From JBFGJY01 sp041576975 (lineage in GTDB: Bacteria; Pseudomonadota; Gammaproteobacteria; UBA4575), in NCBI GenBank assembly GCA_041576975.1, contig JBFGJY010000009.1:1-54821 (forward strand): 54,821 nt of DNA, written 5' to 3'. Of this stretch, positions 1 through 9,256 are shown piece after piece (positions within the stretch are counted from its first letter, which is position 1; each line of letters begins with the position of its first letter). The notes below the pieces were generated by a model, which did no database searches, had not been told where the DNA came from, and worked only from the letters and a program-made list of their open reading frames with translations. The translations under genes and the position numbers were made by a program.

Positions 1-939
1 AGCTTTTTTTTGAACAAATTTTTTAAACTCGGTTTCAAAGCTTCCTGTCCCCGTTCCCATAATTGGATTATGTTTGAATATATCCCAACCTACTTGCGCC
101 CAAATTATTCGCAAACCTAATGAATTGGCATAGTTACCTTCCTTTATATATTCCACATCATTATACAACTCGATCACCCTTGTTCGAGTTAATTCATTAG
201 AAAGTAAAATCGTTATCGCAAAAGTTGGAACTATCACAAAACCTAGAACTACTCGTTTCCAACCTAAATGTTGAAAAATTAAAAGTAGCATCAAAACCAT
301 CCACAATAACTGACCAGAACGAGATGCGATCATAACTAAAACATTAAAGCTGGCTAATGCAGCAAGTATGATAAACATTATTCGCATGCGCTTATTATCT
401 ATTGCGTGATGTATAAACAAATATGTCGCATAGGCCATTAGTGTTCCATGCGCAATACGACTACGAAAAACTATATGCTCATCACGTCCCGCGTAAGTTC
501 CTGCATAGATACTTTCCAGGGACCACCCTAACAATGTCATATAAGACAATAACAACATGAGCGACATACCTGATAAAAATGCTATATAGCCTAATTTTTT
601 CCAGCGCTGCTCATGAAACGCACTTAATAACAGTGGTATATAAATAAATTTACTATATTTTTTAAGCAAGCTTTGAGCGCTCTCAAATGGAGCAGAAGTG
701 TAAAGTAGGCCTAACACAAATAGCATAAAAATACCTATCGCAATAAGAGCAATAGAGTTGTTTATGATTAATTGATACTTAAATTTATAGTTACCAGCAA
801 TTATTGAACATATTAAAAATAACGCTAGAAATATATTTGGAAGTGCTGTTGGCAGAACAATAGAAAATAATGCTGCACATGCCATTACCTTACTTGTTGT
901 TTCAGCGCTTTGTGCTGCTCTAGTCGAGTGCCAATTCAA
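1..939 (-). CDS. O-antigen ligase/polymerase family membrane protein, partial (C-terminus beyond window)
   Basis: The minus strand is open for 313 codons from a TTG at 939 and runs off the left edge. The protein is strongly hydrophobic with about eight membrane segments. A motif region around NSLGLRIIWAQVGWDIF followed by NPIMGTGTGSFETEF matches the conserved periplasmic-loop pattern of the Wzy_C / O-antigen ligase superfamily, which joins or polymerises surface glycans on undecaprenyl carriers in the inner membrane. An in-frame stop lies eleven codons upstream of the TTG. A GAAAAG stretch lies before the TTG; an ATG at 885 is the alternative start. The hldE gene for LPS core heptose is just upstream on the same strand, which supports a role in LPS assembly. 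Ligase (WaaL) and polymerase (Wzy) cannot be separated from this fragment. Confidence 0.7.
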   Translation of the reverse strand, partial: MNWHSTRAAQSAETTSKVMACAALFSIVLPTALPNIFLALFLICSIIAGNYKFKYQLIINNSIALIAIGIFMLFVLGLLYTSAPFESAQSLLKKYSKFIYIPLLLSAFHEQRWKKLGYIAFLSGMSLMLLLSYMTLLGWSLESIYAGTYAGRDEHIVFRSRIAHGTLMAYATYLFIHHAIDNKRMRIMFIILAALASFNVLVMIASRSGQLLWMVLMLLLIFQHLGWKRVVLGFVIVPTFAITILLSNELTRTRVIELYNDVEYIKEGNYANSLGLRIIWAQVGWDIFKHNPIMGTGTGSFETEFKKFVQKKA

Positions 940-991
940 GATTATCTTTTCGGCAAAAAATGATATTGATTAATAAGAAAAAATTAGTCAA

Positions 992-2410
992 TTAAGAGTT
1001 TAATATTGATTCTATGATTGTTGTCGTAGAACAACCTTCGATATAAGGCGCGATGACCACTTCGCCTCCATAACTACTCACAAGTTCAAATTCAGCAAGC
1101 TCTTCTTTTTTATAATCTCCGCCTTTAACAAAGATGTCTGGTTGTAATTCTTGTATTAATTCCAATGGAGTATCTTCTGAAAACGGAATAATCCAATCAA
1201 TGCAACTCAATTCCTCTAACACTGCGATACGATTCTGTAAGGTACATATTGGTCGACTGTCTCCCTTCAACCTCTTTACTGACATGTCGTCATTAATGGC
1301 TACAATTAGACGATCACCTCTAGACTTTGCATCACGCAGACAAGCTATATGGCCATGATGGAGCAAGTCGAAACACCCATTTGTGAAAACAATTTTTTCA
1401 TGACTCTTTTTTGAATTCGATATCGATTTCTTTAATTTATTCAGATCCGTTACTCTCTTTCCCCTGCTTACAAGCATTCGTAAAGTAGAATCTAGTTCAT
1501 TAACAGTTACAGAAACAGCTCCAAGTTTGCTTACTGCAATCCCTGCACCTAAATTAGCAATCTTTACTGCATCTATAAGGGGGTAATTTGCAGCCATCGC
1601 AGATGCAAGTAATCCAACAACTGTATCGCCAGCACCGGTCACATCATAAACTTCTTTTGCTTGAGTGGGAAAATGTCTCGGCTGTTGACCTTGTGCAAAT
1701 AGCGACATGCCCTTTTCACCACGTGTTATCAATAATGCTTCAAGATTTAATTCCTCACATATTTGAGTTGCTTTATTTTTCAATGCTGTTTCATCTTCGC
1801 ATGAACCTGCCACCTGCTTAAACTCCGAATAGTTTGGCGTAATGACGCTTGCATTTTTATATTTTTCGAAGTCCTTGCCTTTTGGATCTATAACAACTAT
1901 TTTATTTTCACTGCGTGCAAGCTCTATAATCTCTTCAACTTGGTTAACCGAACCTTTACTATAATCAGAAATTACTACTGCATCATGCTCTGGAATTAAT
2001 TTTACACACCTCTCAAGCACACCAAATTCTTCAATTTGGTAATTTCGATTTTCGAAATCCAGTCTAACCAGTTGTTGATTTTGACTTATAACACGTAGTT
2101 TAGTTGATGTCTTAAAATTGTTTTTACGTAAAACTTCAGACTTAATTGTTGTATTCATAAGTAAGTCAAACAGCTTTTCACCATTTTCATCTCTGCCAAT
2201 AACTCCAACCAAGGTTGCTGTGGCACCCAAACCACTTACATTCATAGCAACATTTGCCGCACCCCCTAAACGATTATCCATTTTTTGAATATCCACAATG
2301 GGGACCGGTGCCTCGGGTGAGATACGTGCCGACTCACCAAACCAATATTGGTCCAGCATAATGTCGCCAACTATTAATACTTTTGCTTTATTAAGATTGC
2401 TTAGATTCAT
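992..2410 (-). CDS. hldE: Bifunctional heptose-7-phosphate kinase / heptose-1-phosphate adenylyltransferase HldE
   Basis: This 472-residue protein has the two-domain architecture and usual length of HldE, the cytoplasmic enzyme that makes ADP-heptose for the LPS inner core. Residues about 1-315 form a ribokinase-fold (PfkB) kinase, with the N-terminal GGAANVAMN substrate loop and the C-terminal DVTGAGDT catalytic/anion-hole motif. Residues about 340-472 form a cytidylyltransferase-like domain with FTNGCFDLLHHGH (HxGH nucleotide-binding motif). The kinase phosphorylates heptose 7-phosphate at C1 and the second domain adds AMP. The O-antigen ligase-like gene lies 52 bases downstream on the same strand, so the two may form an LPS unit. 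Assignment is secure from motif order. Confidence 0.96.
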   Translation of the reverse strand: MNLSNLNKAKVLIVGDIMLDQYWFGESARISPEAPVPIVDIQKMDNRLGGAANVAMNVSGLGATATLVGVIGRDENGEKLFDLLMNTTIKSEVLRKNNFKTSTKLRVISQNQQLVRLDFENRNYQIEEFGVLERCVKLIPEHDAVVISDYSKGSVNQVEEIIELARSENKIVVIDPKGKDFEKYKNASVITPNYSEFKQVAGSCEDETALKNKATQICEELNLEALLITRGEKGMSLFAQGQQPRHFPTQAKEVYDVTGAGDTVVGLLASAMAANYPLIDAVKIANLGAGIAVSKLGAVSVTVNELDSTLRMLVSRGKRVTDLNKLKKSISNSKKSHEKIVFTNGCFDLLHHGHIACLRDAKSRGDRLIVAINDDMSVKRLKGDSRPICTLQNRIAVLEELSCIDWIIPFSEDTPLELIQELQPDIFVKGGDYKKEELAEFELVSSYGGEVVIAPYIEGCSTTTIIESILNS

Positions 2411-2505
2411 TATTGTAAATAATTAGTGCGAACTAATTATAAATTAATATAGCTAACCAGTTCCTTCAAATGAATATTAAAGACAAACTCGTCAAAGTTG
2501 AATCA

Positions 2506-3438
2506 TTAAGCTATGAGTGATGTATATGTAAGCCATGACTCATGCAAACTACTCCTACCATATACTGAATCAAAATACATCTCTTGGAGTTTAGTAGTAA
2601 TCTCACCACGCGTACCATTCCCAATAACACGATTATCAAGCTCGCGTATTGGTGTAACTTCTGCCGCAGTTCCAGTAAAAAATGCCTCGTCCGCGGTATA
2701 CGCTTCATCACGTGTGATACGTTTTTCAATCACTGGAATATTAATCGTTGTCGCCAGACTAATGATTGTTTTACGAGTAATACCATCTAATGCAGAGGTA
2801 AGCTCTGGAGTAAAAAGTATTCCCTCTTTTATTATAAAAATATTTTCACCGCTTCCTTCGGCTACAAACCCATCCACATCTAACAGCAATGCTTCATCAT
2901 AACCATCATATAGCGCTTCATGTAAAGCAAGCATTGAATTTACATAATTGCCATTAATTTTTGCTTTACACATAGCAACGTTTACATGATGACGTGAATA
3001 AGAAGAAGTCTTAACACGAATCCCATTTTTCATATTGTCTTCACCTAAATATGAACCCCATTCCCATGCCGCAATTATACAATGCACTTTTAAATTATCC
3101 GCTCTCAACCCCATGCCTTCTGAACCATAAAAACACATAGGGCGGATATAGCCATAACTTAAATTATTTTTATTGATCACATCGATTTGTGCCTGATTAA
3201 TTTCTTGCTCACTATAAGATATTGGCATGCCAATAATTTTAGCGGAATTAAACAGTCTTTTTGTGTGGTCCTGAAGACGAAATATAGCCGTGCCTTGATT
3301 GGTTTGGTAAGCCCGCACACCCTCAAATACACCTGCGCCATAATGTAAGGTATGAGTGAGTACATGAGTATTGGCTTCACGCCATGGCACAAACTCGCCA
3401 TCGTACCAAATGAATCCATCCTTATCGGACATCGACAT
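2506..3438 (-). CDS. ilvE: Branched-chain amino acid aminotransferase
   Basis: This is a 310-residue fold-type IV PLP enzyme that transfers amino groups between glutamate and the keto acids of valine, leucine and isoleucine. The PLP-binding lysine is K160 in AKINGNY. The cofactor-phosphate region AEGSGENIF and the GITRKTII and FFTGTAAEVTPI segments match IlvE closely. Length is typical (about 305-310). AGGAG lies upstream of the ATG at 3438. It is followed by hldE with about 95 bases between them and preceded by glnE; co-transcription is possible but not shown. A second, shorter fold-type IV enzyme (D-amino acid aminotransferase) occurs at 44040-44894. The closeness to IlvE rather than Dat is clear from the N-terminal FIWYDGEFVPWREA segment. 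Confidence 0.95.
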   Translation of the reverse strand: MSMSDKDGFIWYDGEFVPWREANTHVLTHTLHYGAGVFEGVRAYQTNQGTAIFRLQDHTKRLFNSAKIIGMPISYSEQEINQAQIDVINKNNLSYGYIRPMCFYGSEGMGLRADNLKVHCIIAAWEWGSYLGEDNMKNGIRVKTSSYSRHHVNVAMCKAKINGNYVNSMLALHEALYDGYDEALLLDVDGFVAEGSGENIFIIKEGILFTPELTSALDGITRKTIISLATTINIPVIEKRITRDEAYTADEAFFTGTAAEVTPIRELDNRVIGNGTRGEITTKLQEMYFDSVYGRSSLHESWLTYTSLIA

Positions 3439-3505
3439 CTCTACTTAACTCCTTATATTATTGCGCGAACTTTTTGCAACAGCACATTCAATTCTATGTA
3501 GTTAC

Positions 3506-6364
3506 TCAGTGTAACAGACTTGTCCAATAATTTTGTATGGCTAAGCGTTCCCTAGCAAATGCACCCGCTTCTACTGTTTCTGGTAACAACTGCAAACTCA
3601 ATTTGTGTAAATGCTCGCGATATTTGAGATAAATCTCTTTGAGCTCTTGTGCAGATTCATTATTGATAAGATTAACCTCGGTGCAAGCATCCAAAATTCT
3701 TACATTATCCGTGTACTCACATATTTTGTTATGTTTGTTGGCATAACCAAGCACATAAAATTGAACAATAAATTCAATATCAACCATCCCTCCTTTGTCT
3801 TTCTTAATATTGAACTTCGTTTTATCTTTACTACCATGTTCTGCTGAAATCTTTTCTCGCATTTCTATAATTGATTTCCGCACTTCTTCAATATCACGTG
3901 GTTGGCATAGTACATCCTGTCTAATATTTATAAAATCACCAGAAATTTTTTTACTATTCACTACCGGTCGAGCACGAATAAGTGCCTGGTGCTCCCATAA
4001 CCATGCCTCATTACGCAGATAATTTTCATATGAGGTAATCGAACATATTATTGGTCCAGACTGACCATAAGGTCTAAGCCTTATATCGATATCAAATACT
4101 TTCCCCGCAGAAGTTATAGTTGTAAGCAAATGAATTGTACGCTGTACTAAACGTGTAAAAAAAATGTCGTTATGTAATTTTTTTGAACCATTTGTTTCAC
4201 AACAAGAGCCTTCACTATTGTGCAAAAATACGAGATCTAAATCTGATCCATAACCAAGTTCTAATCCTCCCAATTTTCCATATTCAATAATTAGTAGGTT
4301 CGGTATATATACATCCCCATCTTTATCGCATACAGGCTCGCCGTATTTGGCGACCAGATCTTTATAGGCATGTTTTACTGCACTATTTATACATGTCTCC
4401 GCTAACCACGACAAATGATCACTCACTCTCATAATAGGAAAAGCTTCAACGATGTCAGCAGCAGCAATCTGTAAAACCTGCGCATGTTTATATTCACGTA
4501 GACGCTCCATATACCTTTCTAAATCATCATTTGAAGTTTGAAGAGTAACCTCCAGCTGTTGTTGCATTTCATTTAAGCTTGGTGGTTCATAAGAACTATC
4601 CATACGTAAGACTTCATCTAATAGAAGTGGATGCGTAGAAATGTATTGTGCAATCCATTGACTGACTTCTATAAGTTTAAAAAGTTTTGTTAGTTTGCTT
4701 TGATTCTCCGTTAACAAAGAAATATAGGTAGAACGCTGCACAATTTTAATAAGAATTGCTATGAAACGATCTAAAACAATAATCGGTCTATCTGACCGTA
4801 AAATATGCTGCAACAAAATAGGGATAAATCCATCAAGCCTTTGCCTAGCTACTGGCACAAGCTGCTGGACAATTCCATTTTTCATAAAAGCTAGTAGACT
4901 CTTATAGATATTCTCTATATCTGCTGTGAAGTATTTATTTAAGATATCTATACAATACTTTTCATCCTGAATTTGTTGCCATAAAAGTACAAAGTCATCG
5001 TATTTATCTATCGATTTATTGCTTCTAGCATCATCTGTTTGTAGCAGTTCATGAAATACTTTACTCACATTTGAAGTATGTAATGTAAATTCAGCATATA
5101 TCTCATCCCACACGTCTGCGCCCATTAAATAAGCATATTGCGCTTTTTCTTGATCTGCTGTTGGCAAAATATGTATTTGTTGGTCGTCTCGGATTTGTAA
5201 TCCATTTTCTGCTTTCCTTAAAAATAAGTATGCTGAAGTTAAATTAGAAACATTTTCAATGGTTAAAATTCCAATCTCACCTAAATATTTCAGTGAATCA
5301 AGTGTAGATTTGATTCGCAATTTTGCATTTCTGCCACCATATATAAGCTGAAACATTTGCACAATAAATTCTATTTCTCGAATACCTCCTTGACCAATTT
5401 TCACATCTTGTTTTGCTATTTTTTGACGTGCTTTTTGATCAACTAACGCTTTCATCTCACGTAATGATTGCACCGCTCCATAATCAAGATATCGACGATA
5501 AATGAATGGAGTAATTTCATTAAGAAAATGCTCACCTAATTGAATATCACCAGCAATCGAACGTGCTTTAATCCATGCATAACGTTCCCAATCACGACCA
5601 TGGGTTTGAAAATATTGATCAATAGCAGACAAACTTGGAATTAGAGTTCCAGAATTTCCAAAAGGTCTGAGCCTAGTATCTACGCGAAATACAAAACCAT
5701 CCTGGGTTTGTTCCGTAAGTACTTTGATTAATAGTTGGATTAACTTTAAGTAAAAACTTACAGAATTAGCATGTTGATCTTGTGTGTGCGCTATATCTTC
5801 ATAATATGCAAATACAAGATCAACATCAGATGAAAAATTAAGCTCGTAACCACCAAGCTTGCCAAGTGCAAAGATAATTACATGCTGAGATAACGAACGT
5901 TCAAATTCACTCGTATATGGCCGCGATTTCAACCATTCAAAACACCATGTTAGAACTTTATCAATACAAATTTGAGCAAAAATACTAAGCTCGTTTAATG
6001 TTTGTTGAACAGTTGTATACTTTTGCAAATCCCTCCATGCAATTCGAGCAAATGCTGTTGCTCGTGCTTGCCGCAAAAAGCTTTGTAACTCTTCAATATT
6101 ATTTGCTTGAGTAAATACTGGTTTAAGCTGTTCAACATAATCCTCTGCTTGGTAATCAATGTTCAGACCGTTACTATTTAACAGCCTTTGTAACCAACCT
6201 GGTTGCGATATACATACACGTTTTATAAATGGGCTTGCATACCAGATCGCAAAAATTTCATCTTTATGTGCTTCGATGTTTGGATCATGTCCCAACTCAG
6301 AAAGAATCGCTTCGAATTCTTGATGGAATCTAGACAGTACTAGGTCTGGAGGAGATCTAAGCAT
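3506..6364 (-). CDS. glnE: Bifunctional glutamine synthetase adenylyltransferase/deadenylase
   Basis: The 952-residue protein has two nucleotidyltransferase domains separated by a helical linker, as in GlnE. The first carries GKLGGYELNFSSDVDLVF and the second carries GKLGGLELGYGSDLDLVF, each with the paired aspartates that bind metal. GlnE attaches AMP to, and removes it from, a tyrosine of glutamine synthetase in response to PII and glutamine, so it sets nitrogen assimilation. The N-terminal domain is the deadenylase half and the C-terminal domain the adenylylating half in the known enzyme. Length matches the family (about 945-985). Both active sites look intact. No nitrogen-regulation partner (glnA, glnB) lies in the window. 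The start at 6364 has no strong ribosome-binding site. Confidence 0.96.
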   Translation of the reverse strand: MLRSPPDLVLSRFHQEFEAILSELGHDPNIEAHKDEIFAIWYASPFIKRVCISQPGWLQRLLNSNGLNIDYQAEDYVEQLKPVFTQANNIEELQSFLRQARATAFARIAWRDLQKYTTVQQTLNELSIFAQICIDKVLTWCFEWLKSRPYTSEFERSLSQHVIIFALGKLGGYELNFSSDVDLVFAYYEDIAHTQDQHANSVSFYLKLIQLLIKVLTEQTQDGFVFRVDTRLRPFGNSGTLIPSLSAIDQYFQTHGRDWERYAWIKARSIAGDIQLGEHFLNEITPFIYRRYLDYGAVQSLREMKALVDQKARQKIAKQDVKIGQGGIREIEFIVQMFQLIYGGRNAKLRIKSTLDSLKYLGEIGILTIENVSNLTSAYLFLRKAENGLQIRDDQQIHILPTADQEKAQYAYLMGADVWDEIYAEFTLHTSNVSKVFHELLQTDDARSNKSIDKYDDFVLLWQQIQDEKYCIDILNKYFTADIENIYKSLLAFMKNGIVQQLVPVARQRLDGFIPILLQHILRSDRPIIVLDRFIAILIKIVQRSTYISLLTENQSKLTKLFKLIEVSQWIAQYISTHPLLLDEVLRMDSSYEPPSLNEMQQQLEVTLQTSNDDLERYMERLREYKHAQVLQIAAADIVEAFPIMRVSDHLSWLAETCINSAVKHAYKDLVAKYGEPVCDKDGDVYIPNLLIIEYGKLGGLELGYGSDLDLVFLHNSEGSCCETNGSKKLHNDIFFTRLVQRTIHLLTTITSAGKVFDIDIRLRPYGQSGPIICSITSYENYLRNEAWLWEHQALIRARPVVNSKKISGDFINIRQDVLCQPRDIEEVRKSIIEMREKISAEHGSKDKTKFNIKKDKGGMVDIEFIVQFYVLGYANKHNKICEYTDNVRILDACTEVNLINNESAQELKEIYLKYREHLHKLSLQLLPETVEAGAFARERLAIQNYWTSLLH

Positions 6365-6441
6365 AGAGTTAAAACTGGCATAAAACCTAGGATTAAGTCG
6401 TACATATTGTAGCTGACCTGCACAATTGAGATATTCTTAAT

Positions 6442-6460
6442 GTTAATGAGAATTGATATC
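6442..6460 (+). promoter_or_regulatory. Candidate Fur box upstream of ferric-iron transporter
   Basis: The 19 bases GTTAATGAGAATTGATATC match 14 of 19 positions of the classical Fur consensus GATAATGATAATCATTATC by direct comparison. The site lies 52 bases before the GTG start at 6512 of an iron-binding-protein gene. This placement suggests iron-dependent repression of the transporter. Binding is inferred, not shown. Confidence 0.6.
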
Positions 6461-6511
6461 ATTTGTATTGTTATTAAACTAACTCTGCATTTATAATTGA
6501 AGGATCGCGTT

Positions 6512-7546
6512 GTGCTAACTCAACAAACAGTAGTAAATCAGTTGCGACATATCTTTTTCATCTACTTCTTCCTTTTCGCTTCTATCCTCAGCGCTGCAGA
6601 AGTCAACGTCTACTCTGCCAGGAAAGAAGATCTTATTAAGCCACTATTGCAGCAATTTGAAGCAGATACGGGCATCAAAGTGAATCTCATTACAGGTGAG
6701 GCCGATGCCCTATTACAACGCTTAATTAGCGAAGGCGAAAATAGTCCTGCTGACGTTTTAATTACTACCGATGCAGGACGTTTGTTTCGAGCACAACAAT
6801 ATAAAGTAGTACAAACGATTCACTCGAAAATTCTCGAGAATTCAATTCCAGATCAATATAGAGACCCGCAAGGCTATTGGTTTGGGTTATCACTTAGAGC
6901 CCGTCCGATTGTATTTGCAATTGATCGCATTAAGCCTGAGCAGCTTTCCACATATGAAGCATTAGCGGATCCAGACTGGCAACAAAAAATATGCGTTCGC
7001 TCTTCGAATAATATCTATAACCAATCTCTTGTTGCCTCTCTTATTGCACACCTAGGCGAAGAGAAAACACTTTCATGGGCCACAGCATTTGCAAATAACT
7101 TTGCCCGCCCACCACAAGGTGGTGATCGTGATCAAATAAAGGCTGTAGCCGCGGGACAATGTGATATTGCAATAGTAAATAATTATTACCTTGGAAAAAT
7201 GCTAACTTCCAAAGATGAATCTCAACAGCAAGCAGCAAAACAAGTAAAAATATTTTGGCCAAACCAAGGTGATAGAGGTGCACACGTAAATATAAGTGGT
7301 GGCGCAGTAACAACTTCATCAAAAAATAAAGATTCAGCAGTAGCGTTATTAGAATTTTTAGTGAGTGATGCCTCCCAACAGTGGTATGCCGAAACTAATC
7401 TTGAATATCCTATTAAACCAGGCGTGCAGCCAAGTGAAATTTTAAAGTCATGGGGCGAGTTTAAAGCTGACACATTAAGCCTACATCGCCTTGGTGAACT
7501 CAATGCACAGGCAGTAATGATCATGGATCATGCCGCATGGAAATGA
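6512..7546 (+). CDS. Ferric-iron ABC transporter, periplasmic substrate-binding protein (FbpA/FutA-like)
   Basis: This encodes a family-1 type extracellular solute-binding protein that captures Fe3+ in the periplasm. An N-terminal signal peptide ends near SAAEV, followed by VNVYSARKEDLIKPLLQQFE. The paired tyrosines in IVNNYYLGKM match the iron-ligating tyrosines of FbpA-type proteins. I place the start at GTG 6512 because GAAGGA (6499-6504) sits seven bases upstream; the upstream TTG at 6497 overlaps that site. It is followed without a gap by the permease and then the ATPase, and is preceded by a Fur-like site. Iron as substrate is well supported by the tyrosine pair and the operon; the exact name (FbpA, FutA, AfuA) is not resolved. 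Confidence 0.9.
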   Translation: MLTQQTVVNQLRHIFFIYFFLFASILSAAEVNVYSARKEDLIKPLLQQFEADTGIKVNLITGEADALLQRLISEGENSPADVLITTDAGRLFRAQQYKVVQTIHSKILENSIPDQYRDPQGYWFGLSLRARPIVFAIDRIKPEQLSTYEALADPDWQQKICVRSSNNIYNQSLVASLIAHLGEEKTLSWATAFANNFARPPQGGDRDQIKAVAAGQCDIAIVNNYYLGKMLTSKDESQQQAAKQVKIFWPNQGDRGAHVNISGGAVTTSSKNKDSAVALLEFLVSDASQQWYAETNLEYPIKPGVQPSEILKSWGEFKADTLSLHRLGELNAQAVMIMDHAAWK

Positions 7547-7555
7547 TTGCTAATA

Positions 7556-9256
7556 ATGGCAAACATGAGTACCAATAGCGAGACGCTAATTGCACAAAGC
7601 TATGCGAAACAATTTTGGTTGCAAAAAAGTGATTTTGGCTGGATTGCATGCACCTTACTAATTGCAGCGCTACTAAGCGTACCTATAATTTCTGTTTTGT
7701 CATCCATTTTATTGCCTACTAGTGAAGTTTGGCAGCATTTAAAAACAACTGTTCTTACTGATTACATAATCAACTCATTACTGTTAGTACTCGGAGTAAG
7801 TATTGGCACACTTGTTATTGGAATATCTACAGCTTGGTTATGTAGTGTCTGCGAGTTCCCCGGACAAAAATTATTTAGCTGGGCACTATTATTACCTTTA
7901 GCATTTCCGCCTTATATTATTGCTTACACCTATACCGGCATGCTTGATTTTGCCGGTCCAGCACAAAGTCTGCTAAGAGAAATATTTGCTTGGAAATTTG
8001 GTGATTATTGGTTTCCGCAGATTCGTTCCTTAGGTGGTGCAGTAGTTATGCTTTCTTTAGTACTATACCCATACATTTATTTATTAACGAGAACTGCATT
8101 TTCTGAACAATCTGCAAGTTATCGCGAAGCAAGTCATATACTTGGCGGTGGCCTTCGAAAAACTTTTTTTTTAATTGCGATGCCTTTAGCACGTCCCGCT
8201 ATCATTGCAGGGCTAACACTGGTTGTAATGGAGACTCTTGCTGATTATGGGACAGTCCAATACTTTGGAGTAGCAACGTTTACTACCGGCATTTTTCGCA
8301 CTTGGTTTGGTTTTGGTGATCGGATCGCTGCGACACAGCTAGCAAGTATTTTACTATTATGTGTTTTCGCAATTATTTTATTTGAACGCTTTACGCGGCA
8401 ATCAGCTAGATATCAAAATCAACCTCAAACCAAAAAAACCTGGCAATATTCTTTGTCAGGCGTAAAGATGATGCTAGCAATCGTTTGCTGTAGCACACCT
8501 ATAGTACTAGGTTTTGTAATACCCGCAGTTCAATTGTGTGCTTGGAGCATTCAAACTGCACCCGAAATTATCGACTCATCTTTCTACACTTTAATTTTTA
8601 ATACTATCCGACTTGCAGTCATGGTGGCATTAATTGTGGTTGCCGCAGCCACCCTACTCGCCTATGGAAAAAGAGTGAGCAGACATTTTATTATCCCGTA
8701 TACAGTTAACATGAGCGCAATGGGTTATGCAGTACCCGGAATTATTATAGCTGTTGGAGTATTACTTCCCTTTGCCTGGCTAGATAATTTTATTGATGCA
8801 TGGCTACAAGATAATTTTGGAATATCCAGTGGACTAATTCTTACAGGAACATTAGCTGCATTAGTATTTGCCCACGTAGTTCGTTTTCTTGCTATAGGAC
8901 TTAATTCTGTTGATGCGAGCTTTTCGAAAATTCATCGTAGTGTAGATGATGCAGCCCAATTATTAGGACACAAAACTTTTGATCGTTTTAGAAGTGTGCA
9001 TCTTCCGTTAATTCGTAGCGGAATACTCATAGCCGCATTACTCGTTTTTGTAGAAGTAATAAAAGAATTGCCTGCAACTTTAGTATTGCGGCCATTTAAT
9101 TTTAATACTCTTGCAGTGCGTACTTACGAACTAGCTTCGGATGAACGTTTAGCAGACTCCGCTTGCAGTGCGCTGCTTATTGTTGCAGTCGGCATTCTAC
9201 CAATTTTGATATTAAACCGGTCTATAACAACCAGTGGGGCTGAACATGGTGCTTAA
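7556..9256 (+). CDS. Ferric-iron ABC transporter, fused two-domain permease (FbpB-like)
   Basis: The protein has about 566 residues and roughly twelve membrane segments, arranged as two consecutive binding-protein-dependent permease domains. Each half carries an EAA-type cytoplasmic loop that contacts the ATPase: YREASHILGGGLRKTFFLIAMP in the first half (shown here only in part) and DDAAQLLGHKTFDRFRSVHLP in the second. This fused layout is typical of FbpB/SfuB iron permeases. The start is uncertain: TTG 7547 directly abuts the upstream stop, ATG 7556 and ATG 7565 are alternatives, and coupling to the upstream gene is likely in each case. It overlaps the ATPase gene by 11 bases. Confidence 0.9.
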   Translation: MANMSTNSETLIAQSYAKQFWLQKSDFGWIACTLLIAALLSVPIISVLSSILLPTSEVWQHLKTTVLTDYIINSLLLVLGVSIGTLVIGISTAWLCSVCEFPGQKLFSWALLLPLAFPPYIIAYTYTGMLDFAGPAQSLLREIFAWKFGDYWFPQIRSLGGAVVMLSLVLYPYIYLLTRTAFSEQSASYREASHILGGGLRKTFFLIAMPLARPAIIAGLTLVVMETLADYGTVQYFGVATFTTGIFRTWFGFGDRIAATQLASILLLCVFAIILFERFTRQSARYQNQPQTKKTWQYSLSGVKMMLAIVCCSTPIVLGFVIPAVQLCAWSIQTAPEIIDSSFYTLIFNTIRLAVMVALIVVAAATLLAYGKRVSRHFIIPYTVNMSAMGYAVPGIIIAVGVLLPFAWLDNFIDAWLQDNFGISSGLILTGTLAALVFAHVVRFLAIGLNSVDASFSKIHRSVDDAAQLLGHKTFDRFRSVHLPLIRSGILIAALLVFVEVIKELPATLVLRPFNFNTLAVRTYELASDERLADSACSALLIVAVGILPILILNRSITTSGAEHGA

